Assembly: GCA_965203635.1 (NCBI GenBank) | Contig: OZ241903.1 | Location: 1,674,001 to 1,738,000 of the forward strand | Direction of reading: 5' to 3' | DNA: 64,000 nt | DNA from: Aldehydirespirator sp965203635 | GTDB lineage: Bacteria; Actinomycetota; Acidimicrobiia; Acidimicrobiales; Aldehydirespiratoraceae | Shown: positions 50,782-59,406 of the stretch, piece by piece | How the letters are laid out: the number at the start of each line of letters is the position of its first letter | Numbering within the stretch: the first letter of the stretch is position 1 | Notes under the pieces: generated by a model | The model's input: only the letters and a program-made list of their open reading frames with translations | Told to the model about the DNA's origin: nothing | The model's database searches: none | Program-made: the position numbers and the translations under genes

Positions 50782-51708
50782 GTGGCTGACCTCGACGAGG
50801 CCCTGACCGCCTTCGCGGCCGCGGTCGGCCCGGACGGGCCGGTGTGCGTGCGGGGTGGCGGGACCCGCTGGAGCCTGGGCGGGGACCCGTCGCCGGGCAC
50901 CCGTGAGGTGCAGGCCCCGGCGGGCATTGTGGCCTTCGAGCCGGCGGAGATGACGGTGCGGGTGCGGGCCGGCACCCCGGTGGCCGAGCTCCATGCAGAG
51001 CTGGCTGAGGCCGGCCAGCGCACTGCGCTGCCCGAGCGCGCCGGGGGCACGGTGGGCGGAGCGCTGATGGCGGGGGAGTCGAGCATCGCCCGCCTCGGAG
51101 TGGGGTCGGTGCGGGAGGCTCTGCTTCAAGCCCGCTACGTGTGCGCCGACGGCCGGATCGCCAGCGCCGGCGCGGCCACGGTCAAGAACGTGAGCGGCTT
51201 CGACCTGTGCCGGCTGCTGGTCGGGTCGCTGGGCACGCTCGGCCTGGTGGGCGAGGTGCTGCTGCGCACCTTCCCGGTGGGGGAGACGGAGCGCTGGGTG
51301 CGCCTGGCCGGCGTCGATCCGGACGCGGTGCGGTCGTGCTACACGGCCGCGTCCGTGCTGTGGGACGGCGCCGATGTATGGATCCTGTTGAGCGGCTACG
51401 CGGTCGACATGGACGACGACCTCGGTCGGCTGGCGGCGCTGGGCACCTGCGAGGACGTCGACGGCCCGCCCCGGCTTCCGTCCCACCGGTGGGTGTGCAC
51501 GCCCGCGGAGGCCGCCTCCTTCGATGCCCGCAACGGCGCGGCCGGCCCCTTCGTGGCCGAGATCGGCGTCGGAGTGGTGCACGCCTCCGAACCGCAGCCG
51601 GCCCGCCCGGTGGAGCAGGGTGTGGTCGAGTTGAACCGCCGCTTCAAGGAGCGCTTCGACCCCACCGGCCGCCTCAATCCCGGCCGCGACCCTCTGCGGA
51701 GGCCGTGA
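50782..51708 (+). CDS. glcE: Glycolate oxidase subunit GlcE-like, FAD-binding
   Basis: The 308-residue protein is a shorter FAD-binding subunit. It has VRGGGTRWSLGG, the FAD loop TVGGALMAGESSIARLG, AATVKNVSGFDLCRLLVGSLGTLG and the terminal FDPTGRLNPGRDP. It partners GlcD and the iron-sulfur subunit GlcF. GTG 50782 sits 16 bases after the glcD stop, just after a repeat fragment. A nested palindrome lies between its stop and glcF. Confidence 0.88.
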   Translation: MADLDEALTAFAAAVGPDGPVCVRGGGTRWSLGGDPSPGTREVQAPAGIVAFEPAEMTVRVRAGTPVAELHAELAEAGQRTALPERAGGTVGGALMAGESSIARLGVGSVREALLQARYVCADGRIASAGAATVKNVSGFDLCRLLVGSLGTLGLVGEVLLRTFPVGETERWVRLAGVDPDAVRSCYTAASVLWDGADVWILLSGYAVDMDDDLGRLAALGTCEDVDGPPRLPSHRWVCTPAEAASFDARNGAAGPFVAEIGVGVVHASEPQPARPVEQGVVELNRRFKERFDPTGRLNPGRDPLRRP

Positions 51709-51733
51709 TGGCCGCCGCGGCCCGACTCCGACG

Positions 51734-51780
51734 AAATTGGTGCGGATTTTGTGCCTATAGGGGCGGATTCGTCATCAATT
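51734..51780. repeat. Nested palindrome (degenerate) between glcE and glcF
   Basis: AAATTGGTGC (51734-51743) faces CATCAATT (51773-51780), with inner GTGCC-TATAG-GGGCG (51751-51765). GCGGAT follows the left arm, as in the better-preserved copy at 57169-57216. It is located inside an operon, immediately before the translation start region of glcF. Confidence 0.65.
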
Positions 51781-51799
51781 CCGATTGCGGGTGCCGGTG

Positions 51800-52972
51800 A
51801 TGTATCTCGGTTTGGACGACGACGAGCTGGTCGCCTGCGTTTCCTGCGGGCTGTGCCTGCCGCACTGCCCCACCTTCGTGATCACCGGGCGCGACACCGA
51901 ATCGCCCCGGGGACGGATCGCGCTGATGCGAGCCGTGCAGAACGAGGGCGCGCCGGTGACCGACGACCTGATCCGGTCGATGGAGACCTGCGTGCAGTGC
52001 CGGGGCTGCGAGACGGCCTGCCCCAGCGCGGTGCCGTTCGGGCATCTGATGGAGGGCACCCGGGCTGCCCTGGCCGGCGCGGGCCGGATCACGCCCCGCT
52101 GGCAGCGCCTGGCCATGCGGATGCTGCGGCACCGCCGTCTGCTGATGGCCGGCTCGACCCTGATGGCGTTGGCCATACGGCTGCGGCTGCTGCCGACCAG
52201 GCGCCTGGGGCTGCCGGCGAGGATGCCGCTGCGAAGGCCGCCACTGCGCACCTCCGGCGATGACGTGTGGCTGTTCACCGGCTGCGTGATGGATGCCTGG
52301 CAGCGCGACGTGCACCTGGCCGTGCAGCGCGTGCTGGAGGCGTCCGGCGTGGGGGTGGAGCCCACCGGCGGGATCGCGCCGTGCTGCGGGGCGCTGCACA
52401 TCCACGCCGGGTTGGAAGCCGAGACGAAGGACATGGCCCGCCAGGTGATGGCCGGCCTGTCGGGCGACGCCCGTCCCATCCTGGTGGACGCGGCCGGATG
52501 CGGCGCCTCGCTCAAGGACTACGGGCACCTGCTGGGGACCGACGAGGCCCGGGCCTTCTCGGCCCGGGTGTACGACGTCCATGAGTGGCTGGTCGAGCGC
52601 CTCGACGAGCTGGAGTCGCGGCGGCCGGCCGTTCCGCTGGATGTGACCGTGGCCGTGCAGGATCCCTGCCATCTGCGTCACGTGCAGCGGGCCCATCAGG
52701 CGGTGCCGGCGGTGCTGCGCCCCTTCGTGGCCGAGGTGGTCGCCCTCGACGACGACGGCCTGTGCTGCGGGGCCGGCGGCGCCTACTCGCTGATGGAGGC
52801 CGAGCTGTCCAGGGCCATCCGCGAGCGCAAGACCGCGGCGGTGGCCCGCTCGGGCGCGTCGGTGGTGGCCAGCGCCAACCCGGGATGCTCGCTGCATCTG
52901 GCCGCGGCCGGCCTGGACGTCCGCCACCCCCTGGAACTCGTCGACCAGGCTCTTTCCGCCTCCCGTTCCTAG
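51800..52972 (+). CDS. glcF: Glycolate oxidase iron-sulfur subunit GlcF-like
   Basis: The 390-residue protein has two [4Fe-4S] motifs (CVSCGLCLPHCP and CVQCRGCETACP) followed by two CCG domains (APCCGALHIHAG and GLCCGAGGAYS), the layout of GlcF/heterodisulfide-reductase-D-like subunits. It carries electrons from GlcD towards the membrane. The start is uncertain: TTG 51785, GTG 51791 and GTG 51797 are in frame upstream, but ATG 51800 gives the usual family N-terminus. The palindrome at 51734-51780 is just upstream and may affect translation. Confidence 0.88.
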   Translation: MYLGLDDDELVACVSCGLCLPHCPTFVITGRDTESPRGRIALMRAVQNEGAPVTDDLIRSMETCVQCRGCETACPSAVPFGHLMEGTRAALAGAGRITPRWQRLAMRMLRHRRLLMAGSTLMALAIRLRLLPTRRLGLPARMPLRRPPLRTSGDDVWLFTGCVMDAWQRDVHLAVQRVLEASGVGVEPTGGIAPCCGALHIHAGLEAETKDMARQVMAGLSGDARPILVDAAGCGASLKDYGHLLGTDEARAFSARVYDVHEWLVERLDELESRRPAVPLDVTVAVQDPCHLRHVQRAHQAVPAVLRPFVAEVVALDDDGLCCGAGGAYSLMEAELSRAIRERKTAAVARSGASVVASANPGCSLHLAAAGLDVRHPLELVDQALSASRS

Positions 52973-52999
52973 CAGGCCGGCAGCCCCCTCCTTCCGAAA

Positions 53000-53042
53000 A
53001 TTCCTGTAGTTGGGGGCCTGTGGTGTCCTCCACTACAGGAAT
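53000..53042. repeat. Nested palindrome between glcF and the VWA gene
   Basis: ATTCCTGTAGT (53000-53010) pairs perfectly with ACTACAGGAAT (53032-53042). GGGGG (53012-53016) can pair with CCTCC (53027-53031), including one G-U. It lies 27 bases after the glcF stop and 100 bases before the next start on the same strand. Confidence 0.75.
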
Positions 53043-53148
53043 CTGAGGACGGCCCCTTCTTGAGAGGCCCGGGAACCAGACAGCCGCGAGCGTCGTCATA
53101 GGCACCGATCGGACGCACCGGGCGTCCGCCACCTGGAGGAGGGTGACC

Positions 53149-55092
53149 ATGGAGACCAGGGGATCTGGAAGGTTCCGAACGAGAAAGAACCGGCCGGCCC
53201 GGTGGCTGGTCGCAGTGCTGGCGCTGAGCCTGCTGGCCGTGTCCTGCAGTGGGCTCGGCGACGACGGGGCGACGGCCGGCACGGCCGGGTCCGAGCCCAC
53301 GGCTCCTTCCGCCGGTCCGACGGCCGACGCCGACCGCCCGTCGGCGGACACAGCCGCGCCGACTGCGGCTTCGCCGGCGGATGACGGCGAGGCAGTCGAC
53401 GGCGACCGCGCCAGTTCGGGCAGCATCGATCTGGGTCCGGCGGCCACCACGACCGCACGCAGCCGGACGTACGACGTGCAGGCTGAGCCCGAGTCGGAGC
53501 CGATGCTTGAAGAGGAGCCGATGGCAGAGGAGGCCGCCGACTACGACGCCTCCTACGCGGCCGCGGCCGCGGAGACAGCGGCAGCATCGGCGGCGCTGGA
53601 GTCAGCGGCCGATGCGGCCACCAGCGGCGTGTCCCGGCGGGAGGCGGCCCGGTCCGACCGGGAGCGTCCCGAGGAGGAGCGCCGGCGCTGCCCCGAGTGC
53701 CGGGCCAACACGTTCGAGGACTACGGCGTCAACCCGTTCGTGGACCCGTACGACGACAACCTGTCCACATTCGCCCTCGATGTGGACACCGCGTCCTACG
53801 TCGTTACCCGCAACCACCTGGAGGGCGGCCAGCTGCCGCCGATCGGGGCCGTGCGGGTGGAGGAGTTCGTCAACTACTTCGACGGCGGTTACCGGACCCT
53901 CATCGACGAGTTCAACATCACCCTGGAGGCGGCTCCCTCCCCGTTCAGCGACCCCGACCGGGTGATGCTGCGGGTGGGCGTGCAGGCGCCCGAGCTGCTG
54001 TCGGATCTGGTGATACCGGACACCGTGGTGCTGGTGCTGGACCGGTCCGGGTCGATGGGCCAGTCCGCAGGGCCCGCCGACCGGCCCATGGAGAGGATGA
54101 GCCTGGTCCACGAGGCCGTCGAGCTGCTTCTGTCGGGACTGCCGACAAGCACCCGGGTCGGCGTGGTGGCCTACAACGACCGGGCCGCCACGATCCTCGA
54201 TCCGACCGAGGTGTCGGGCAACGCCGGCTGGATCATGGACGAGATCCGCTACCGGGTCCAGCCTGGCGGGAGCACCAACGCCGAAGCCGGTCTCGTGAGG
54301 GGCTACGACATGGCGCTGCGGGAGGCCGACCGGGGCCGGGCCGTGCTGGTGCTGCTGCTGTCGGACGGGGTCGCCAATGTGGGCGCCACCCGTACCGACG
54401 ACATCCTCGAGGAGATCGGCGAGCGCGGCGACATCGGGCTGTCCACCATCGGCGTGGGCCTCGGCCCGTTCAACGACGAGCTCATGGAGCAGCTGGCCAA
54501 CAAGGCCGACGGCACCTACCACTACATCGACACGCCCTCCGAGGCACGGCGCATCTTCGTGGAGAACCTCACCAGCCTCCTGGCCTCCGTGGCCCGGGAC
54601 GCCAAGATCCAGGTCGAGTTCGACCGGGACAAGGTGCTCTCCTACCGGCTGCTCGGTTTCGAGAACCGGGCCATCGCCGACGAGGACTTCCGCGACGACA
54701 CCCGCGACGCCGGCGAGGTCGGTGCGGGCCAGAGCTCGACCGCCCTCTACGAGGTGACGCTGGACCGCAGCTGGGACCGCGGCCGGGGACCGATCGCCAC
54801 CGCCACCCTGCGCTACCGCCGGCCGGCCAGCGAGCGGATTACCGAGACGTGGGCCAGCCTGCACGCCGACGACGTGGAGCGCTCGTTCCGGGACGCCGAC
54901 CCCCACTTCCGGCTGGCCGTGGTGGCGGCCGAGTTCGCCGAAGTGCTGCGGGACAGCCCGTTCGTGGAGGACCGCAGCATGGAGGAGCTGAGTTACCAGG
55001 CCGACCGGGTGGCCGACGAGCTGCGCCGTGACGCCGACGCCGAGGAGCTGGCCGACCTGATCGACACCGCTCGACGCATCCGCCGCCGTTAG
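53149..55092 (+). CDS. VWA-domain lipoprotein (YfbK-like)
   Basis: The 647-residue protein has a basic N-terminus and a lipoprotein signal ending LAVSCS (Cys about 36). A long Ala/Glu/Ser-rich linker (to about 165) follows, then the YfbK N-terminal domain (FALDVDTASYVVTRNHLEGG), a von Willebrand A domain with MIDAS motif DRSGSMG near residue 299 and TNAEAGLVRGYD, and a C-terminal DUF3520-like region ending ELADLIDTARRIRRR. It is likely a surface adhesion or assembly protein binding partners through a divalent metal; no function is proven. ATG 53149 lies six bases after GGAGGAGGG and is preferred over GTG 53143. Confidence 0.87.
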   Translation: METRGSGRFRTRKNRPARWLVAVLALSLLAVSCSGLGDDGATAGTAGSEPTAPSAGPTADADRPSADTAAPTAASPADDGEAVDGDRASSGSIDLGPAATTTARSRTYDVQAEPESEPMLEEEPMAEEAADYDASYAAAAAETAAASAALESAADAATSGVSRREAARSDRERPEEERRRCPECRANTFEDYGVNPFVDPYDDNLSTFALDVDTASYVVTRNHLEGGQLPPIGAVRVEEFVNYFDGGYRTLIDEFNITLEAAPSPFSDPDRVMLRVGVQAPELLSDLVIPDTVVLVLDRSGSMGQSAGPADRPMERMSLVHEAVELLLSGLPTSTRVGVVAYNDRAATILDPTEVSGNAGWIMDEIRYRVQPGGSTNAEAGLVRGYDMALREADRGRAVLVLLLSDGVANVGATRTDDILEEIGERGDIGLSTIGVGLGPFNDELMEQLANKADGTYHYIDTPSEARRIFVENLTSLLASVARDAKIQVEFDRDKVLSYRLLGFENRAIADEDFRDDTRDAGEVGAGQSSTALYEVTLDRSWDRGRGPIATATLRYRRPASERITETWASLHADDVERSFRDADPHFRLAVVAAEFAEVLRDSPFVEDRSMEELSYQADRVADELRRDADAEELADLIDTARRIRRR

Positions 55093-55204
55093 CGGCGACC
55101 AGGGCTCCTCCAACCCCCTGTGACTCACCCCTGGAGGGGCCCGGCATGGGGCTCGGCGGCCCGGTTTCGGAGGGAACTGGGCCGCCGAGCCTTCCTCGCG
55201 CCCG

Positions 55205-55253
55205 CAACTTGAAGCAGTTAGTCACCCCAGAGGTGGTTAACTGCTTCAAGTTG
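55205..55253. repeat. Nested palindrome between convergent genes
   Basis: Outer arms CAACTTGAAGCAGTTA (55205-55220) and TAACTGCTTCAAGTTG (55238-55253) are perfect over 16 bp. The inner stem is CACC (55223-55226) with GGTG (55232-55235) around CCAGA, with GT on each side. The interior matches the element at 31299-31353 base for base apart from the loop and a few arm changes. Confidence 0.88.
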
Positions 55254-55269
55254 GTGGGTGCTTGGGTGC

Positions 55270-56334
55270 TCAGGCGAAGCTGAACAGGGGCGGGAACACG
55301 ACCACCACCGCCGACAGCCACAGCACGTAGACGGGTGCGTAGGCGGTCTGCCATCGCTCAAGGGCCGCGAACGGGCGGCGCCCCTGCCAGAAGCCGAGGT
55401 AGAGCCAGGCGGACCAGGCCAGGTTCGCCAGCAGCACCAGGTTCTCGCCGAGAGCCGCGATCCGGTTGGGGGTGGCGCCGAAGTCGGACAGCCGTCCCAC
55501 GATGGCGCCCAGCACCAGAAGGTCGACCAGCAGGGCGGCCGCCACCAGCAGCAGCTGCAGCAGGTCGAACAGGCCGCGGGGGGCGTCCGGGTCTCGGGCG
55601 GCCACCGAGTAGATGACCAGCGCCAGCACCAGGGCCAGCAGCACGTCGAAGAAGATCAGCACGCCCCGGCCGACGTCGATCCCTCGCCCGGTGAGGGCCA
55701 TGGCCACCAGGAACGAGACCAGCATGGCGGTGAACAGTGGCGTGAAGAGCCTTGTGAGCACCGGCGCGATCCGCTCCAGCACGCCCTGTCTCGACTCGGC
55801 CAGCCAGGCGGCCACGACGGCCGCACCGGCTGCTCCGCACGGCAGCATCCAGAGGCCGATGAACTCGCCGACGTCGATCCCGATGGCGGAGAAGATCCCG
55901 GTGGTGGAGCCGGCCAGCACTCCGCCGCCGAGCGCGATCAGACCGAAGTGGACGACCCACTCGCCGGTGAAGCGCACGAAGTCCATGCGCTTGGCGTGGG
56001 ACCGCCAGTCGCCGCCGGCGTGAGCCAGCCCGACGGCCAGCCACAACAGGATGGGCAGGTGCAGCGCGGCCAGCACCTCTGTGTCCGACGTGTCCCGCCC
56101 GCCGTCGAACGGGTAGACGTTGACGATCACCGCGGCTGCGGCGAACGCCCCGGCCAGCAGGCCCAGCATGAGCCGGCCGAGCCGGCGCTTCCAGGCGAGG
56201 TAGCCGGCCAGGAACGGGAGCACCAGCAGGCTGACGTTGCGGGCGTAGAACTCGCCGTCGTGCTCGAGATGCACACCGAAGATCTCGGGCGTCTTGATGG
56301 CCACGGCTGCGCCGCAGGCCAGCGCGCCCATCAC
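55270..56334 (-). CDS. Polytopic membrane protein, DUF4153-like, with an unexplained N-terminal extension
   Basis: From the first usable start (56334) the protein is 354 residues with about ten membrane segments, and a GGGVLAGSTTGIFSAIGID region that resembles DUF4153-type proteins. The same frame continues upstream to about 56640 without a stop and reads like a cytosolic permease-prefix domain (ALIGDWRDRTGDERLERR, PDEAFLIAAKRTGTLDAAL). However, it has no ATG, GTG or TTG before a TAG. The true protein is therefore probably about 455 residues, starting at a rare codon (ATC or CTT near 56640) or with an assembly error hiding the start. Function unknown. Confidence 0.65.
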   Translation of the reverse strand: MMGALACGAAVAIKTPEIFGVHLEHDGEFYARNVSLLVLPFLAGYLAWKRRLGRLMLGLLAGAFAAAAVIVNVYPFDGGRDTSDTEVLAALHLPILLWLAVGLAHAGGDWRSHAKRMDFVRFTGEWVVHFGLIALGGGVLAGSTTGIFSAIGIDVGEFIGLWMLPCGAAGAAVVAAWLAESRQGVLERIAPVLTRLFTPLFTAMLVSFLVAMALTGRGIDVGRGVLIFFDVLLALVLALVIYSVAARDPDAPRGLFDLLQLLLVAAALLVDLLVLGAIVGRLSDFGATPNRIAALGENLVLLANLAWSAWLYLGFWQGRRPFAALERWQTAYAPVYVLWLSAVVVVFPPLFSFA

Positions 56335-56711
56335 CGCGAACTCGCGGCGGACCTCGGGACTCGCGGTGTCGGGTGTCAGGCCCAGCCGTTGCCAGAGTCC
56401 TCCGGACGGGTCCGGTGCGGTGTCGGCCTGCTCGCCCGGTTCGGACTCGGCGGTGCGGTCGAGGGTTGCCAGCGCCGCATCGAGTGTGCCGGTTCGCTTG
56501 GCAGCTATCAGGAACGCCTCGTCGGGTTCCAGCCCCGCGTCTGCGAGCCCGACCAGATGCTCCCGCAGCCGGCGCTCCAGCCGTTCGTCGCCGGTCCGGT
56601 CGCGCCAGTCGCCGATGAGGGCTTCGAGTCGGTCGTCGATGCCCGCAAGCTACTCGCCGCCTCGCAGCCCCTGGTCGGGCCGGCTCCCTGGCCGTGGTGT
56701 TGAATGGGGTC

Positions 56712-57152
56712 ATGGACCAGTTCATGCAGGCTGCGATCGACGAGGCTCGCAAGGGCCGGGCCACCGGCGGCATCCCCATCGGGGCGGTGCTGGTGCACGA
56801 CGGCGAGATCATCGGCCGGGGCCACAACCGGCGGGTGCAGATGGGCTCGGCCATCCGCCACGGCGAGACCGACGCATTGGAGAACGCCGGCCGGCTCCCG
56901 GCGAGCGTCTACCGCGACTCGGTGATGTACACCACCCTGTCGCCGTGCGCGATGTGCACCGGCGCGATCCTGCTCTACGGCATCGGTGAGGTCGTGGTGG
57001 GCGAGAACCGGACGTTCATGGGCGAGGAGGCCCTGCTGGCCGAGCGGGGCGTGAGGGTGACCGTGCTCGACGACGAGGCGTGCGTGGCCATGATGGAGGA
57101 GTTCATGGCGGCCGAGCCCGACCTCTGGAACGAGGACATCGGCGAGGACTAG
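56712..57152 (+). CDS. Cytosine deaminase, yeast Fcy1 type
   Basis: The 146-residue zinc deaminase has HGETDALENAG (His50, Glu52) and TTLSPCAMCTGAI (Cys79, Cys82), which bind zinc. Beyond this general CDA/TadA core it shares Fcy1-specific features: GRGHNRRVQMGSA, VVGENRTFMGEE and the C-terminal PDLWNEDIGE, where Trp139 and Asp142 align with Trp152 and Asp155 of the yeast enzyme. It should convert cytosine to uracil, or a related base. E. coli-type CodA is unrelated. ATG 56712 is preferred over GTG 56694. It is divergent from the DUF4153-like gene. Confidence 0.85.
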   Translation: MDQFMQAAIDEARKGRATGGIPIGAVLVHDGEIIGRGHNRRVQMGSAIRHGETDALENAGRLPASVYRDSVMYTTLSPCAMCTGAILLYGIGEVVVGENRTFMGEEALLAERGVRVTVLDDEACVAMMEEFMAAEPDLWNEDIGED

Positions 57153-57168
57153 GCCCGACTCGTCTGCG

Positions 57169-57216
57169 AAATTGATGCGGATATTGGCCCTATATGGGCC
57201 GTAACTGCATCAATTT
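57169..57216. repeat. Nested palindrome between convergent genes
   Basis: AAATTGATGC (57169-57178) pairs with GCATCAATTT (57207-57216). Inner GGCCC (57186-57190) pairs with GGGCC (57196-57200) around TATAT. It starts 17 bases after the deaminase stop and ends 18 bases before the hydrolase stop. It is a sibling of the element at 51734-51780. Confidence 0.85.
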
Positions 57217-57233
57217 GGGGAGAGGGTGCGCCG

Positions 57234-58370
57234 TTATAGGCAGGTCCGTACGGCTTCGACGATCCGGCGGCCGCGGACGTCGCCCATCAGGTCGGAGTCC
57301 ATGCGGTTCATCACGTAGGCGACGCTCAGGTGATTGTCGAGGTCCACCGCGGACAGCGAGCCGCCCCAGCCGCCCCAGAACATCTGGCCCGGCTCGGTGG
57401 TGAACGCCTCCCCGAGCTGCAACCCGAAGCCGAGCCCGTGGCGCAGGCGGACCATCAGCACCTGGTCGATGCCGTCGACCTGCTCCTCGAGGGCTCGCCG
57501 CGCGCTCGTCTCCGACATCAGGCGCACGCCGTTGACTGCGCCTCCGCAGGCCAGCGCCGAGTGGATGCGAGCGATGCCCCGGGCGTTGCCGAACCCGCCG
57601 GCGGCGGGGATCTCCGCGGCCCGCCACTCCCGTGTGGCCGGCTCGGCGGCGGTCATCGGCACGCTCAGAATGGCCTTGACTGCGATCGAGTCGGCCGACA
57701 CCTCCTGCCCGTTGATCGTGAGCCTGTCGCCGCTGAACACCGGAGGCACCAGCGCGGCGACCCGGTGGTCCTCGGACGCGGGAAGGCTGATCCAGAAGTC
57801 GGCTCCGAGGGGCTCGGCCACCTCGGTGCGGAACCAGTCGGCCATGCGCCGGCCGGTGATGCGGTAGAGGATCTCGCTCTGCAGGTTGCCTTGGCTGATG
57901 GCGTGGTAGCCCGAGGCGGTGCCCGGCTCCCACCACGGGGCCTGGGCCGCGAGGTTGGCGGCCACGGCTTCGAGGTCGTAGAGCTGCTCGGTGGTGATGG
58001 GCGGGTCGAAGCCGGGCACGCCGGCGGTGTGGGCCATCACGTGGCTCACCAGCACGCCCTCCTTGCCGTTCTGGGCGAACTCGGGCCAGTACTGCGCCAC
58101 GGGGGCGTCGAAGTCGAGCTCGCCCCGGTCGGCCAGCATCAGCATGCAGGTGGCCGCCATGGTCTTGGTGGTGGAGTAGACGTTGACGATGGTGTCGCGC
58201 TGCCAGGGTGTGCCCTCGGTGTCGGCGTCGCCGCCCCAGATGTCGACGACGAACTCGCCGTCGACGGTCACCGCCGCAGCCGCGCCGACCTCCAGCCCGT
58301 CGGCGAAGTTGGCTTCGAACGCGTCCTGGACCGCTTCGAACCCGGGCTTGCATGTCCCATAGATCTCCAT
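57234..58370 (-). CDS. Beta-lactamase-fold serine hydrolase (class C/esterase type)
   Basis: The 378-residue protein has the SxxK motif at Ser66-Lys69 (VYSTTKTM) and a YxN-like Tyr155 (SGYHAIS). GPGQMFWGGWGGS-type sequence near the C-terminus (WGGWGGS) stands where the third motif (KTG/HTG/WGG) is found in EstB-like esterases. No signal peptide is present, so it is more likely a cytoplasmic esterase or amidase than an antibiotic-degrading beta-lactamase. ATG 58370 gives a normal N-terminus. A 250-base AT-rich gap separates it from the divergent next gene. Confidence 0.85.
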   Translation of the reverse strand: MEIYGTCKPGFEAVQDAFEANFADGLEVGAAAAVTVDGEFVVDIWGGDADTEGTPWQRDTIVNVYSTTKTMAATCMLMLADRGELDFDAPVAQYWPEFAQNGKEGVLVSHVMAHTAGVPGFDPPITTEQLYDLEAVAANLAAQAPWWEPGTASGYHAISQGNLQSEILYRITGRRMADWFRTEVAEPLGADFWISLPASEDHRVAALVPPVFSGDRLTINGQEVSADSIAVKAILSVPMTAAEPATREWRAAEIPAAGGFGNARGIARIHSALACGGAVNGVRLMSETSARRALEEQVDGIDQVLMVRLRHGLGFGLQLGEAFTTEPGQMFWGGWGGSLSAVDLDNHLSVAYVMNRMDSDLMGDVRGRRIVEAVRTCL

Positions 58371-58464
58371 GCCCCCATGATGGCGCGGCCTGAGCCGGTT
58401 TGTTGATCCGGAACCGTCAAGTTGATCGATAGATAATCTTCTGCTAGAACAGTAATTGAACTTC

Positions 58465-58483
58465 GTCATGATGCACTCATGAC
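58465..58483. promoter_or_regulatory. Palindrome in an AT-rich divergent promoter region
   Basis: GTCATGA (58465-58471) and TCATGAC (58477-58483) form a perfect inverted repeat with a 5-base centre. The 254-base gap around it is clearly richer in A and T than the genes, with several TATA-like runs, and must hold both divergent promoters. Confidence 0.5.
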
Positions 58484-58624
58484 CTGTCTTATAACTGACT
58501 TCAACAGCCTCATGTAACACCGAGCGTGTCGGCGAAGCCTGACCAATCAAAGACCGTGCATCGACGTCCGGGCCCCGGTCCCGGGTCTTGAGCATGGCCC
58601 AACTCCGAGGAGGCTCTCGCGACG

Positions 58625-59347
58625 ATGACTACCGCTCAGACCCCCATGACCGGCTCCGGGCCGCCGGAGCGTGATCCCACCATCGGCATCGACTCCGAGA
58701 CCGCCGACGCCCCCGCGATTCGCGCCGAGCCGTCCGGGTGGGACGCCGCGTATCTCGCATTACTGGTGCTGCTCATAGGCCCTGCCGTGGTCGCCTTCGT
58801 GCTGCTCCTCGTCGTCCTGCCTATCCGTGACGGCAAGAAGGATGGGGACAGTGCGAGGGAGACGTACAGCAACCTCCAATCCTTGACCTACTCGGCTCGC
58901 TGGAGGATCGATAGCGAGATCAACGAGGTCCGAAGGGGCTTGGCCAGCGACCTGTACTCCCTCGACTCCGCACTCTGGTCGGTAGGCCTTGACCTGGGCT
59001 CACTCACCTACGACCTCGGGGCGGACTCCCGTCCCAGGATCCGAGAGCTGGAGGGCCAGGTTGATGCCAGCCGTGACGAAGTCGACCGACTTCGACTCTC
59101 TGCCGATGCCCGGTTCGAGCGACTTCAGGACAGCGTCGACGCGAGGCTCGGCGAACTGGAGGGCGTCGTCGATAGTGCGGTGGACTCCCAGTGGGACGAG
59201 TCAACCCGGCGGTTCTCACGCAACATGCGGATCGTCACCGGCACCCTGTGGGTGATCGGCGCCAGCTTCTTTGCGATGGCGATAGCTGGATTGTGGGCGT
59301 CTTGGCGAGACAGTCGGGCCCGCACCCAGCCCGCCGCGGGAGCGTGA
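58625..59347 (+). CDS. Two-helix membrane protein with a coiled-coil middle, function unknown
   Basis: The 240-residue protein has a membrane segment at about 41-66, a charged helical middle (about 80-195, with heptad-like DEVDRLRLSADARFERLQDS), and a second membrane segment at about 203-224 with a short Arg-rich tail. The coiled coil would lie on one side of the membrane between two anchors. No family was recognised. ATG 58625 follows GAGGAGG. It is probably transcribed with the next small gene. Confidence 0.65.
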   Translation: MTTAQTPMTGSGPPERDPTIGIDSETADAPAIRAEPSGWDAAYLALLVLLIGPAVVAFVLLLVVLPIRDGKKDGDSARETYSNLQSLTYSARWRIDSEINEVRRGLASDLYSLDSALWSVGLDLGSLTYDLGADSRPRIRELEGQVDASRDEVDRLRLSADARFERLQDSVDARLGELEGVVDSAVDSQWDESTRRFSRNMRIVTGTLWVIGASFFAMAIAGLWASWRDSRARTQPAAGA

Positions 59348-59406
59348 TCACGATGTGGCGCTCGGATCGCAGGAGATCAGACCGGATGAGACCGAAGGGG
59401 AACGCA

